Assembly (NCBI RefSeq): GCF_900111025.1
Contig: NZ_FOFN01000004.1
Coordinates: forward strand, 1 to 64,000
Length of the DNA stretch: 64,000 nt
Direction: 5' to 3'
From: Hyunsoonleella jejuensis
GTDB taxonomy: Bacteria; Bacteroidota; Bacteroidia; Flavobacteriales; Flavobacteriaceae
The notes under the pieces were generated by a model. That model was given only the letters and a program-made list of their open reading frames with translations. It did not search any database and was not told the origin of the DNA. How positions within the stretch are numbered: position 1 is the stretch's first letter; the number at the start of each line of letters is the position of its first letter. Both the position numbers and the translations under genes were made by a program. This document shows positions 55,891 through 64,000 of the stretch, one piece after another.

Positions 55891-57558
55891 ATGACCGATT
55901 TAGAAGTTGCCAAAACCGTTACGCTTAAACACATATCAGAAATAGCAGAAACATTCGGAGTCAATAAAGATCATATTGAAATGTATGGAAAGTACAAAGC
56001 CAAACTTCCTTTAGCATACATTGACAAAGCCAAAACCGAACAAAGCAATTTAATATTAGTATCTGCCATTTCTCCTACTCCCGCAGGTGAGGGTAAAACA
56101 ACGATGTCTATTGGCTTATCTGAAGGTCTAAATAGATTAGGGAAGAAAACAACAGTAGTGTTGAGAGAACCATCCTTGGGCCCAGTATTTGGTATAAAAG
56201 GTGGCGCAACCGGTGGTGGGTATTCACAAGTACTACCTATGGAAGATATCAATCTTCATTTTACAGGTGATTTTTCGGCTATAGAAAAGGCACATAACTT
56301 ATTGGCAGCGATAATTGATAATAATATCCAAAGCAAAACAAATTCTTTACAAATAGACCCCAGAACCATTAGTTGGAAACGCGTGGTAGATTTGAATGAT
56401 AGAGCATTAAGACGTGTAATTGTAGGTTTAGGAGGAACAACCTCTGGCGTACCTAGAGAAACAGGTTTTGATATTACAGCAGCTTCAGAAATTATGGCGA
56501 TTCTTTGTTTGGCTGAAAACTTAACAGACCTAAAAAATCGATTGGGTAATATTTTTATTGGCTATACTTTTGATAAACAACCTATATACGCAAGAGATTT
56601 AAAGGCCCAAGGTGCAATGACCGCACTTTTAAAAGATGCTATTAAGCCAAATCTCGTGCAAACTATAGAAGGAAATCCGGCAATTATTCATGGCGGGCCT
56701 TTTGCAAATATTGCACAAGGCACTAATACTGTAATTGCAACATTGATGGGGATGTCGCATTCTGAATATACAGTAACCGAAGCTGGTTTTGGATTTGATT
56801 TAGGTGCTGAAAAGTTTTTTGATATTAAATGCCAAAGTGCGGGCTTAAAACCTAAAGCAGTGGTCTTAACTACTACCATTCGAGCCTTAAAGTACCATGG
56901 TGGAGCAGATTTGAAAGCATTAACAGAACCTAACTTAGGAGCTTTAGAAAAAGGAATGCCAAATTTAGAAAAGCATTTAGAGAATATTGCAAAATTTAAT
57001 GTTGCACCTGTAATTGCCATTAATCAATTTACATCAGATACTGAAGCAGAGATTGAATTGATTAAGGATTTTGCAGATTCGAAAGGTATCAAAGTCGCAT
57101 TGGCCAATGTTTGGGGCAAAGGCGGTGAAGGCGCTCTAGAGCTTGCACAACATGTGATTGATGTAGTTAAAAGCAATACCTCTAATTTTAAACCTTTGTA
57201 CGATTGGAAGTCGCCCGTTACAGATAAAATAGCAACTATTTCCACAGAAATTTACGGTGCGCAACATGTAGATTATACTTCAAAAGCAAAAGCGCATTTG
57301 AGAAAGATTAAAAACTTAAAATTAGAATATTTACCTGTTTGTATTGCTAAAACACAAAAATCGTTATCAGACAATCCAAAACTATTGGGCAGACCTAAAG
57401 ACTTTATAATTACAGTTAGAGAAATAGAGATTGCCTCCGGTGCAGGCTTTTTAATTCCCATTACGGGAGATATTATGCGAATGCCTGGGCTTCCTGCTCA
57501 TCCTGCCTCAGAAGGCATAGATATAAATGACGTTGGAGAAATTACAGGATTGTTTTAA
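55891..57558 (+). CDS. fhs: Formate--tetrahydrofolate ligase
   Basis: 555 aa, normal length. ATP-dependent formylation of THF. Motifs: LILVSAISPTPAGEGKTTMSIGLSEGL (P-loop with PAGEGKTT), REPSLGPVFGIKGGATGGGYSQV, HGGPFANIAQGTN and AEAGFGFDLGAEKFFD. The stop codon overlaps that of the convergent nitronate monooxygenase gene by 4 bp. It follows the island but has a separate 226-bp leader, so a functional link to it is not assumed. Confidence 0.97.
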   Translation: MTDLEVAKTVTLKHISEIAETFGVNKDHIEMYGKYKAKLPLAYIDKAKTEQSNLILVSAISPTPAGEGKTTMSIGLSEGLNRLGKKTTVVLREPSLGPVFGIKGGATGGGYSQVLPMEDINLHFTGDFSAIEKAHNLLAAIIDNNIQSKTNSLQIDPRTISWKRVVDLNDRALRRVIVGLGGTTSGVPRETGFDITAASEIMAILCLAENLTDLKNRLGNIFIGYTFDKQPIYARDLKAQGAMTALLKDAIKPNLVQTIEGNPAIIHGGPFANIAQGTNTVIATLMGMSHSEYTVTEAGFGFDLGAEKFFDIKCQSAGLKPKAVVLTTTIRALKYHGGADLKALTEPNLGALEKGMPNLEKHLENIAKFNVAPVIAINQFTSDTEAEIELIKDFADSKGIKVALANVWGKGGEGALELAQHVIDVVKSNTSNFKPLYDWKSPVTDKIATISTEIYGAQHVDYTSKAKAHLRKIKNLKLEYLPVCIAKTQKSLSDNPKLLGRPKDFIITVREIEIASGAGFLIPITGDIMRMPGLPAHPASEGIDINDVGEITGLF

Positions 57559-58502
57559 TCCACTAATTTTTTTATAATATCCTTTACGGGTAAAATTGCC
57601 TTAGTATGTTCAATACTTGGTCCAGCTACCCAAACTGTTTTGTAAGTTGCCTTTGTAGCAGCATTTTTGGTAGCATTCATACCAATGGAAAAACGAATCA
57701 TCTTTACCCACTTTTTGAGCTTCTTATTTTTATTAAGTAGATTTTCTATCCATGTGGATTTTGTTCCAATTTTCTGAACATAAGGCGTATTAATTACGGT
57801 ACATGGTGTTCCTGAAATACGTTCTGTCATAACAATATCAACAGCACCGTAATCCACACAGGCTTGTTTATACTCTTCGGTAACATTGGCTTCTTCTGAA
57901 GCAATAAACGGACTACCAACCGAAACTCCAGCAGCGCCATAACTGAGCATTTTATCAATATCTGCCTTACACCCTACACCTCCCGCAGAAATAATAGGGA
58001 TATTACAATTTGTACTCAGTTCTCTAATCAAGGCTTCTGGAGACATATTACCACGATGACCTCCTGCTTCATTATTTACGGCAATAATAGCATCTGCACC
58101 TAAACCTTCTACCTTTTTAGCAAATTTCAAATCTGTGACATCACAAAAAACTTTTATTCCAACTTTATGTGCTTGATTTATGGTTTCTTCAGGACTTCCT
58201 AAAGAAGTGATAATAAAATCGCAGCCTTCATCACAAATCACTTCTAGTTGACCTTTATACTTCATATTGGATTTGTTAACAATCAAATTAAAACCAAAAG
58301 ACCCACCGCTAGGTTTACTAGCTTTTAATTCGCGTAAAGCTTCACGCAACTCATCAAGAGTTCTATAATTTAAGGCCGGAATACAACCTGCTATACCACT
58401 ATTCATAGCAGCTTGTACCATGGCAACGTTAGATACCAAGAACATAGGTGCTTGAATAATAGGATGTGTAATTTGAAGTAAATCTGTTAATGCTGTAGCC
58501 AT
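57555..58502 (-). CDS. NAD(P)H-dependent flavin oxidoreductase, nitronate monooxygenase family
   Basis: 315 aa from the ATG at 58502; a longer frame adds 13 residues upstream and lacks support. FMN TIM-barrel with TALTDLLQITHPIIQAPMFLVSN, NAGGHRG-like NNEAGGHRGNMSPEALI (catalytic His), ISAGGVGCKADIDKML and GVSVGSPFIASEEANVTEEYK. The family oxidises nitronates or reduces enoyl-ACP (FabK-like). Its promoter region has a palindrome that also recurs at the divergent secreted gene. Confidence 0.9.
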   Translation of the reverse strand: MATALTDLLQITHPIIQAPMFLVSNVAMVQAAMNSGIAGCIPALNYRTLDELREALRELKASKPSGGSFGFNLIVNKSNMKYKGQLEVICDEGCDFIITSLGSPEETINQAHKVGIKVFCDVTDLKFAKKVEGLGADAIIAVNNEAGGHRGNMSPEALIRELSTNCNIPIISAGGVGCKADIDKMLSYGAAGVSVGSPFIASEEANVTEEYKQACVDYGAVDIVMTERISGTPCTVINTPYVQKIGTKSTWIENLLNKNKKLKKWVKMIRFSIGMNATKNAATKATYKTVWVAGPSIEHTKAILPVKDIIKKLVD

Positions 58503-58517
58503 CAAAAAAAGTTTTAT

Positions 58518-58549
58518 CAAATATACTAAAATATTATGCACGCATAATA
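58518..58549 (-). promoter_or_regulatory. Promoter with perfect inverted repeat (TATTATGC-N2-GCATAATA) for the nitronate monooxygenase-like gene
   Basis: On the minus strand a TATATTTG box (58525-58518) lies 16 bp before the ATG. The palindrome at 58532-58549 is upstream by 6 bp, with perfect 8-bp arms and 2-bp spacer. A near-identical site is found at the divergent promoter. Confidence 0.6.
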
Positions 58550-58628
58550 GTTGATAATCAAGAAGTTATAAAATCCATTTGAATAAAACCACATAAATTA
58601 CTGATAACATGACATTTATCATTTTTTT

Positions 58629-58652
58629 ATTATGCATGCATAGTTAATTTTG
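58629..58652 (+). promoter_or_regulatory. Similar palindrome at the divergent promoter (TATTATGC-AT-GCATAGTT) with TAATTTTG box
   Basis: TATTATGC-AT-GCATAGTT (58629-58646) matches the 58532-58549 site in 13-15 of 16 arm positions, and TAATTTTG (58645-58652) is a candidate -7 box 26 bp before the ATG at 58678. The palindrome partly overlaps the box, which would suit repression. Confidence 0.5.
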
Positions 58653-58677
58653 AGCCTATATCAATAAAACCTCAATC

Positions 58678-59178
58678 ATGAAAACTTTTTTATTTAGCCT
58701 TTTTGTATTAGGCTGCTTTACTTTTGCAAATGCTCAGACCGTAGAACTTCCTGAAACTATTATTTCTATTAATGGTGACTACTTTAATTCTAGTGATTCT
58801 GAAAATTCGTGTAATTACGTTAAAAAATTAGAACAAGCGTTGTTGGAATATGATCATTCTGAGTTATCTGACCTTTATGATTCAAAAAATGACATTTATA
58901 AGGTAACCTTTAAGATTCCACAAGGAAAAATTATAGCTTCTTTTAACAAGGATGGAAAAATTATTGAAACCTTTGAAAAATACAATAATATTCGATTACC
59001 ACATTCTGTATTGAAGGCCATTGCAGAAAAATATCCAAACTATAGCATTCAGGAAGATGTATATATTGTTAAGTTTCACTGTGATGATGATGCTAAACAA
59101 CAAGAATACAGAGTGAAAATTAAAAACGATACAACCATTTTAGATTTGAAAGCTAACGAACAAGGTGAGTTTATTTAA
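58678..59178 (+). CDS. Secreted protein with PepSY-like character, paralogue of the 62751 gene
   Basis: 166 aa. Signal peptide (FLFSLFVLGCFTFANA-QT). The mature part has SDLYDSKNDIYKVTFKI, GKIIETFEKYNNIRLPHSVLKAIAEKYPNYSI, VYIVKF and a repeated beta-hairpin-helix pattern similar to PepSY/BLIP-like folds (the DUF2874 type). The same RLP-x5-I-x3-YP pattern occurs in the paralogue at 62751. Secreted inhibitor-like or binding domain is a guess. Divergent from the nitronate monooxygenase-like gene with matched palindromes. Confidence 0.8.
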   Translation: MKTFLFSLFVLGCFTFANAQTVELPETIISINGDYFNSSDSENSCNYVKKLEQALLEYDHSELSDLYDSKNDIYKVTFKIPQGKIIASFNKDGKIIETFEKYNNIRLPHSVLKAIAEKYPNYSIQEDVYIVKFHCDDDAKQQEYRVKIKNDTTILDLKANEQGEFI

Positions 59179-59184
59179 TACCAA

Positions 59185-60414
59185 CTAGTCTAAAAACTGA
59201 TAATATCCACTTTTTAAATAAGCCCCTTCTGGAAACCCAACAGGATGATCTATATCGTGTTGGGTTTTTAATTTTAGTTTATATGTTCTTCTTTTTAAGG
59301 ATAGCACTTGGCTATTAATATCATAAAAAGATTGCGTCGAGACTCTCGAAGAACACGAACATAATACCAACAGTCCTTTTTTAGCAGTAAGTTGTTCTCC
59401 CAAATCGGCTAATTGTGCATATTTTTTCTTTGCTAAATCTATTTCTGAGGACTGTTTAGCAAAACTAGGTGGGTCAATAACCACCACGTCAAAAGTAGTT
59501 TTATTCTTAATAAGCTTTTTTAATTCTTCAAAAGCATCACCTGCTATGGTTTTATGAGCTCCCACGTATTCATTTAGTCTTCCGTTTTGAACTGCTATTT
59601 CTAAAGCTTGTTTACTAATATCCAAACTTGTTACCGTCTTTGCGCCATTAGCCAGCGCATGAACTGAAAAGCCACCGGCGTAACTAAACACATCGAGTAC
59701 TGTTTTTCCTGTACTCCACTCGCCTACTTGCTTTCTATTAGCGCGATGGTCTAAAAAATAACCTGTTTTATGCCCTTTTATAACATTTGCTGAAAAATTT
59801 ACACCATGCTCTACAAATTCTACAACTTCATTTTCTAAAGTGCCATAAACCACGTCTCCGTTTATTAATTCATGTGCATTCGATTGTTCCAAACTTCTGC
59901 TTAAACGTATTACAACTGTTTTTACTTTTGAAATGTCTTTTAAGCTTTCCATGATTGGTTCTAGGTAAGGCAACCAAATTTCTGAATACAATTTTACTAC
60001 CAGAACCTGAGCATAAACGTCAGCAATCAATCCTGGAAAACCATCATTCTCTCCGAAGATTAATCGGTAACTGTTCGTATTTGTTTGCAATAAAGTTTGT
60101 CGTTTTTTAAATGCAGCTTTTACTTTATTTTGAAAAAACACTGCATTGATTTCTACTTTTTCTGTTCCTGCATGCAACATTTTTATTCTGATGGGAGAAT
60201 TCGCATCATACAAACCTAAACCAATTACCTTGTTTTTATTTTTACTGAAAACTATTGCTAAATCACCCGTTTTGGGATTATCATTAATCTTTGTGATGCT
60301 ATTGGAGAATACCCATGGATGCCCTTTTAAAACGAATTGCTCGCCAGTTGCGTTTAGCTTTATGGCTAATCGTTTGGGAGTATATTTTGATTTTATCTTA
60401 GAGGAAAACTGCAT
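59185..60414 (-). CDS. Class I SAM-dependent rRNA methyltransferase, RlmI-like
   Basis: 409 aa. N-terminal PUA-like domain (LKGHPWVFSNSITKIN, VIGLGLYDANSPIRIKML), middle EEHD-type domain (LIFGENDGFPGLIADVYAQ), C-terminal Rossmann methyltransferase: HKTGYFLDHRANRKQV, VLDVFSYAGGFSVHALANGA, VVIDPPSFAK and CSCSSRVS. This is the RlmI/YccW architecture (E. coli m5C1962 of 23S rRNA). The exact target in this organism is not known. Monocistronic. Confidence 0.92.
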   Translation of the reverse strand: MQFSSKIKSKYTPKRLAIKLNATGEQFVLKGHPWVFSNSITKINDNPKTGDLAIVFSKNKNKVIGLGLYDANSPIRIKMLHAGTEKVEINAVFFQNKVKAAFKKRQTLLQTNTNSYRLIFGENDGFPGLIADVYAQVLVVKLYSEIWLPYLEPIMESLKDISKVKTVVIRLSRSLEQSNAHELINGDVVYGTLENEVVEFVEHGVNFSANVIKGHKTGYFLDHRANRKQVGEWSTGKTVLDVFSYAGGFSVHALANGAKTVTSLDISKQALEIAVQNGRLNEYVGAHKTIAGDAFEELKKLIKNKTTFDVVVIDPPSFAKQSSEIDLAKKKYAQLADLGEQLTAKKGLLVLCSCSSRVSTQSFYDINSQVLSLKRRTYKLKLKTQHDIDHPVGFPEGAYLKSGYYQFLD

Positions 60415-60455
60415 TCACAAATTTTAAGTATTCAAAAATATTGGTTTTATTACGC

Positions 60456-60489
60456 ATAAAAAAACGCAACCATATGAATAGGTTGCGTT
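60456..60489 (-). terminator. Rho-independent terminator of the alcohol dehydrogenase gene
   Basis: Minus-strand stem AACGCAACC / GGTTGCGTT (60463-60471 with 60481-60489), 9-nt loop, followed by a T tract (read on minus as TTTTTTTATG). It lies just beyond the dehydrogenase stop codon. Confidence 0.85.
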
Positions 60490-60511
60490 CTAGTTAAGTT
60501 AAATATACAAT

Positions 60512-61516
60512 TTATGCTTTTAACACCACTCTAAATCTAGCTTTGCCGTCATGCAAGTGCTCAATAGCTCTATTTACATCTTCCATTTTAAATTCTTCTA
60601 CCGTTGGATAAATATCATGACGTACACAAAACTCCAACATTTTACGCGTTAAAGCAATACTTCCCAACGGACTTCCGCCTACTGATTTTTCTCCTGAAAT
60701 CATACTAAACGCCGGTATTTCCATAGGTTCTAAAACTGCACCAACAGTATGCAGCTTTCCTTGTGGCGCCAAGGTTGTTAAAAATGCGTTCCAATCTAAA
60801 CTTACATTTGTGGTATTCAAGATAAAATCTAGAGTACCAGCTATTGCCTCTAGTTCGCTTTTGTTTGTTGAATTAACCACGTGGTGGGCACCCATTTCCT
60901 TAAGTTTTTCAACTTTATTTTTACTGGATGTAAATGCTGTTACTTCACACCCCCAAGCTTTTAAAAATTTTAAAGCCAAGTGTCCAAGTCCACCTATTCC
61001 GATAATCCCAACCTTATCTGTTGGTTTAACGCCTGATATTACTATTGGGCTAAATACGGTAATTCCGCCACAAAATAATGGTCCAGCTTTAGCCATATCA
61101 ATACCATCTGGTAATAAAGTTGCCCAAGACCAATGGCCTCGCACCTTGTCTGCAAATCCGCCGTGACGCCCTATAATCGTACCTTCCGCTTCACCGCAAA
61201 GATGTTGCTTTCCTCCCATACATTGATTACAGTGCATACAAGACGCGCTATACCATCCCATACCAACTTTATCACCTTTTTTTAGGCCTTTTACCTCACT
61301 TCCTACATTTAGAACTTCTCCTACTATTTCATGACCTGGCACTAATGGGTATTGCGACATACCCCAATCATTATTAATCATGCTTAAGTCACTGTGACAC
61401 AATCCACAATAATGCACTTTTATATCAACTTGCTCTTTACCAATTTCTCCAAGTTCATAGTCGTACTGCTCTAATTTTGCTCCGGCTTCATTAGCCGCAT
61501 ATGCATTTACTTTCAT
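60512..61516 (-). CDS. Zinc-type NAD(P)-dependent alcohol dehydrogenase
   Basis: 334 aa, MDR fold of the cinnamyl/YahK-type. Zinc ligands: CGLCHSDLSM (catalytic Cys), PLVPGHEIVGEV (GHE), and the structural set CMHCNQCMGGKQHLCGEAEG. NADP(H) motif VGIIGIGGLGHLALK, then TAFTSSKNKVEKLKEMGAHHVV. Such enzymes reduce a range of aldehydes. Monocistronic on the minus strand with a clean terminator. Confidence 0.94.
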   Translation of the reverse strand: MKVNAYAANEAGAKLEQYDYELGEIGKEQVDIKVHYCGLCHSDLSMINNDWGMSQYPLVPGHEIVGEVLNVGSEVKGLKKGDKVGMGWYSASCMHCNQCMGGKQHLCGEAEGTIIGRHGGFADKVRGHWSWATLLPDGIDMAKAGPLFCGGITVFSPIVISGVKPTDKVGIIGIGGLGHLALKFLKAWGCEVTAFTSSKNKVEKLKEMGAHHVVNSTNKSELEAIAGTLDFILNTTNVSLDWNAFLTTLAPQGKLHTVGAVLEPMEIPAFSMISGEKSVGGSPLGSIALTRKMLEFCVRHDIYPTVEEFKMEDVNRAIEHLHDGKARFRVVLKA

Positions 61517-61946
61517 AGTTGCTTATTTTTTTGGTTGAGCATTTAAGATACAAATAACATATGGCATTTTGTTATTTTATTGTAAAAATATGAGGGAAAG
61601 TTTAATTTTAAATACTGGCCAATTGAGATATACTTTTGTTGCCTTTTTTAAATTACTGAAAACGCACAAATTATTTTTTATAATACAAATTCATCGTGGG
61701 CTCCTATTAATAACGTAGTACATAACCTAATTCTACTTTACGCTCTGTTTCTTTACAATTACAATATTTAATAGCTCAAAAGAAACATGACAGAATTACG
61801 TTAACCTACATTCTCAAGCATTGAATGTCAACATTTAAAATAGTTTTATTCAAATTTTATTAGTAATTTGTGGTTGTATTATTCTAAATAGCTAGTTTTC
61901 CCTTTAAACGTTAGTAGTTTTAATTAAACTTGAAACACTAATTTAT
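61517..61946. other. Divergent gene-free region before the Crp/Fnr gene
   Basis: 430 bp, AT-rich. Promoters for the dehydrogenase and the Crp/Fnr gene should be here, but I see no convincing TTG-N19-TAnnTTTG pair, ORF or RNA gene. Confidence 0.5.
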
Positions 61947-62621
61947 ATGTTCTTAACTCAGGAAAACGTCTTACTCTCACTACAAAATAATCCAATTTTT
62001 AGGGAATTTCCTGATGAACAGTTAAGTATCCTGTTAAAAGATTCTGCATTAAAAACTTTTAATAAGCGCACTTGTTTTATAAGCTCTAATCTTATATCAC
62101 ATTATTTTTATGTTATTATTGAAGGGAGAATGAAGGTGTATTTTTATGATGAGAGTAAAGATCGAAAAATAACTCTTTTTATATTAACAAAACACGATGT
62201 ATTTAACGTATATAATCTTTTTGATTATACGTCATACAATGTTTTCTATGAAACGCTGGATGACGTTACCGTTATTCAAACGCCTATAAATAGGTTTAAG
62301 AAATGGATGGATGACAATCCTAGGTTTAGTTCGGGCATTCTGCATTATCTAATTTCTAAAATGAAGGCACTGGAAACTTATGTTACCGCCTCTTGCTTAG
62401 ATTGTACATCTACCAAACTAGCAAGACTTCTACTTAAAAATGCCGAAATAAACAGCAGTTTAATTGATGGTTTACCTCATAAAGAAATTGCCCAATATAT
62501 GGGAACAACAAGAGCTGTTTTAAACAGACATCTTCAAAAATTTAAAAATAATGGTATTATCGAAATTCATAATAAAACTATAAGAATCGTTAATTTAGAA
62601 TTATTAAAAAAGCATATATAA
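61947..62621 (+). CDS. Crp/Fnr family transcriptional regulator
   Basis: 224 aa. N-terminal cyclic-nucleotide-binding-like beta-roll (SSNLISHYFYVIIEGRMKVYF, then ESKDRKITLFIL), dimer helix, and C-terminal HTH: SCLDCTSTKLARLLLKNAE, GLPHKEIAQYMGTTRAVLNRHLQKFKNNGII. No Fnr cysteine cluster at the N-terminus, so it is not an obvious oxygen sensor; the CLDC pair in the HTH region is unusual. Effector unknown. Monocistronic; a hairpin terminator follows. Confidence 0.9.
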   Translation: MFLTQENVLLSLQNNPIFREFPDEQLSILLKDSALKTFNKRTCFISSNLISHYFYVIIEGRMKVYFYDESKDRKITLFILTKHDVFNVYNLFDYTSYNVFYETLDDVTVIQTPINRFKKWMDDNPRFSSGILHYLISKMKALETYVTASCLDCTSTKLARLLLKNAEINSSLIDGLPHKEIAQYMGTTRAVLNRHLQKFKNNGIIEIHNKTIRIVNLELLKKHI

Positions 62622-62637
62622 GGCAAAAAACTATATG

Positions 62638-62660
62638 TGCTACTAGAGTAGCATTTTCTT
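62638..62660 (+). terminator. Likely terminator of the Crp/Fnr gene
   Basis: TGCTAC-TAGA-GTAGCA (62638-62653) perfect 6-7 bp stem, then TTTTCTT. Confidence 0.65.
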
Positions 62661-62750
62661 AGGTTTTCTATGTGTAAATTTGGTTATCTTATTTTCTCTC
62701 CCAACACAATTCTAGTTAATAAGCTATTCGTTTAATTTAATCTTATAATT

Positions 62751-63299
62751 ATGAAAAAACTATTAACTATTTTACTCATTTTTGGGTTCGGAAGCCTCGT
62801 TTATTCTCAAATTGCATTCAATTACAAATCCGCTGATTTAAAAGTACTTGACATTTATAAAACAAAACCTATAGTAAAAACCAGTGCTGTTAATGCCAAG
62901 TATTACAGTGCCATTATACCTTTTACAGAATCAAAAAAGGTGAAATATCTAGAACAAAAAGTTGCTAACTTTAATATTACAGAGCACGAATCATTTAAAG
63001 AAAAAAAAGATGTCTATGAGATTGTTTTTACTGATCCAAATTCAAACGGCAGAATTAAAACCTTTTTTAATAGAGATGGTAAGCTTATTAAATCTTACGA
63101 GTCTTTTAAAAACGTGAGATTACCTACTGCTATATGGAAAATAGTTTATGATAAATATCCAAAATCTGTAGTCAAAAAAACAGTTTACCAAGTACACTAT
63201 TCTGATATAAAGGGTAGCAAAAAACTGTATAAAGTCACCATAATACATAATAATGAAAAAAAGCTAGTTAAACTAGATGAAAACGGTAATTTTATATAA
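62751..63299 (+). CDS. Secreted protein, paralogue of the 58678 gene
   Basis: 182 aa. Signal peptide (TILLIFGFGSLVYS-QI). Mature part: VKYLEQKVANFNITEHESFKEK, VYEIVFTDPNSNGRIKTF, FFNRDGKLIKSYESFKNVRLP, WKIVYDKYPKSVV and a closing LVKLDENGNFI. It shares the order of strands and helix with the 166-aa protein at 58678 (RLP, KYP, final DENG/NEQGEFI-like end). Likely PepSY-like secreted domain; function unknown. Confidence 0.8.
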   Translation: MKKLLTILLIFGFGSLVYSQIAFNYKSADLKVLDIYKTKPIVKTSAVNAKYYSAIIPFTESKKVKYLEQKVANFNITEHESFKEKKDVYEIVFTDPNSNGRIKTFFNRDGKLIKSYESFKNVRLPTAIWKIVYDKYPKSVVKKTVYQVHYSDIKGSKKLYKVTIIHNNEKKLVKLDENGNFI

Positions 63300-63314
63300 G
63301 TAGGAAATTTATAA

Positions 63315-63350
63315 TAAAAAAAACGCAACTTTATGAGTTGCGTTTTTTTA
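63315..63350. terminator. Strong bidirectional terminator
   Basis: Perfect 14-bp stem AAAAAAACGCAACT (63317-63330) / AGTTGCGTTTTTTT (63336-63349) with a 5-nt loop, between the plus-strand secreted gene and minus-strand dnaK. Confidence 0.92.
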
Positions 63351-63407
63351 TGTTTCAAACTTTCGAAATCTAATTTATAGAGATTCTTGGGTTTGCTCGG
63401 TACAGAC

Positions 63408-64000
63408 TTACTTTACTTCTTCGAAGTCTACGTCCTCAACATCATTACCTTCAGATTGTGCTTGCTCTCCTGCTCCTGCATCAGGACCTGGTTGTGCACC
63501 ACCTGCTTGTTGTGCTTCAGCTTGTGCTTTGTACATTTCTTCAGACGCCACTTTCCACGCTTCGTTTATTTTCTCTAAAGCAGGCTCTATTTGTGCCAAG
63601 TCCTTAGTTTCATAAGCCTTCTTCAATTCTTCTAAAGCGTCTTCGATTGGCTTCTTCTTATCATCAGATAATTTATCACCAAACTCCTCTAATTGTTTTT
63701 CCGTTTGGAATATCATAGAATCTGCTTCATTCAATTTCTGAGCTTGTTCTGCCGCCGCTTTATCTGCTTCAGCATTGGCTTCAGCATCAGCTTTCATCTT
63801 TTGGATTTCTTCTTCAGTTAATCCAGAAGAGGCTTCAATTCTAATATCTTGTTTCTTACCAGTCGCTTTATCTTCAGCAGATACTTTAATGATACCATTA
63901 GCATCAATATCAAACGTTACTTCAATTTGCGGTGTACCGCGTCTAGCTGGTGGAATACCATCTAAATGAAAACGTCCGATAGTTTTGTTATCCGCAGCCA
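63408..64000 (-). CDS. dnaK: Molecular chaperone DnaK, C-terminal part (5' end outside window)
   Basis: The frame is open to the window edge on the minus strand (about 197 residues visible). Starts inside the substrate-binding domain: [57 protein letters not shown], then the lid helices and a Gly/Gln/Ala-rich, acidic tail ending [13 protein letters not shown]. Hsp70 chaperone with DnaJ/GrpE, though neither partner is visible here. The C-terminal end is complete. Confidence 0.96.
   Translation of the reverse strand, partial: AADNKTIGRFHLDGIPPARRGTPQIEVTFDIDANGIIKVSAEDKATGKKQDIRIEASSGLTEEEIQKMKADAEANAEADKAAAEQAQKLNEADSMIFQTEKQLEEFGDKLSDDKKKPIEDALEELKKAYETKDLAQIEPALEKINEAWKVASEEMYKAQAEAQQAGGAQPGPDAGAGEQAQSEGNDVEDVDFEEVK

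Overview
This window looks like chromosomal DNA of a marine-type flavobacterium (Bacteroidota, Flavobacteriaceae). It is AT-rich and has TAnnTTTG-type -7 promoter boxes with little Shine-Dalgarno sequence. It carries type IX secretion (T9SS) and gliding genes: a gliding C-terminal domain adhesin, PorP/SprF, OmpA/PD40 proteins and GldF/GldG. Several small families known mainly from Flavobacteriia are also present, such as the Lacal_2735 family. I saw no rRNA, tRNA, CRISPR array, prophage or insertion sequence.

Layout. 1-8719 is a surface locus: the 3' part of a giant repeat adhesin that ends in a T9SS sorting domain, a PorP/SprF outer-membrane protein, and two tandem OmpA-type paralogues. 9168-13346 (minus strand) holds a CAP-domain lipoprotein, pdxH, rnz, a small conserved protein, pyrB and pyrR. 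13486-17583 has a NUDIX hydrolase and a three-gene biotin-dependent acyl-CoA carboxylase operon. 17873-29936 is mixed housekeeping: a membrane-bound TPR/LuxR-type regulator, a Bcr/CflA-type MFS pump, DinB, an FAH-family protein, acs, an alpha carbonic anhydrase, an aldo/keto reductase, purC, phoH, a SAM hydrolase and a small monooxygenase-fold protein. 30024-32408 is one reading frame that fuses GldF (permease) and GldG, preceded by a heptanucleotide tandem repeat. 32571-40978 has dnaN, a lipoprotein, a LmbE/PIG-L deacetylase with a sodium:solute symporter and an oxidoreductase, and a DUF2911 protein.

41339-55664 is the most distinctive part: about 20 co-directional, often overlapping genes that look like a light-damage and photoreactivation island. 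It encodes four distinct photolyase/cryptochrome lineages (cry-DASH, an iron-sulfur PhrB-type protein, a divergent photolyase, and a class I CPD photolyase). Around them are a TetR regulator, a UbiB-type kinase, a flavin reductase, SDR proteins, a DUF2256 zinc-ribbon miniprotein, a TIGR03643 protein, GTP cyclohydrolase I (pterin supply), a glutathione peroxidase, TspO, and several small proteins of unknown function. Two promoters of the island share one architecture: an inverted repeat GTTTAAC-N14-GTTAAAC placed 6 nt before a TAnnTTTG-like box. This suggests common control, perhaps by the TetR protein encoded first.

55891-64000 contains fhs, a nitronate monooxygenase-like protein and a secreted protein that are divergently transcribed with matching palindromes at both promoters, an RlmI-like methyltransferase, a zinc alcohol dehydrogenase, a Crp/Fnr regulator, a second secreted paralogue, and the 3' part of dnaK.

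Three small genes not obvious from long-ORF calling were found by reading the sequence: a 34-aa one-helix protein (37146-37250), a 48-aa DUF2256 protein (45366-45512) and a 58-aa Lacal_2735-like protein (53178-53354).
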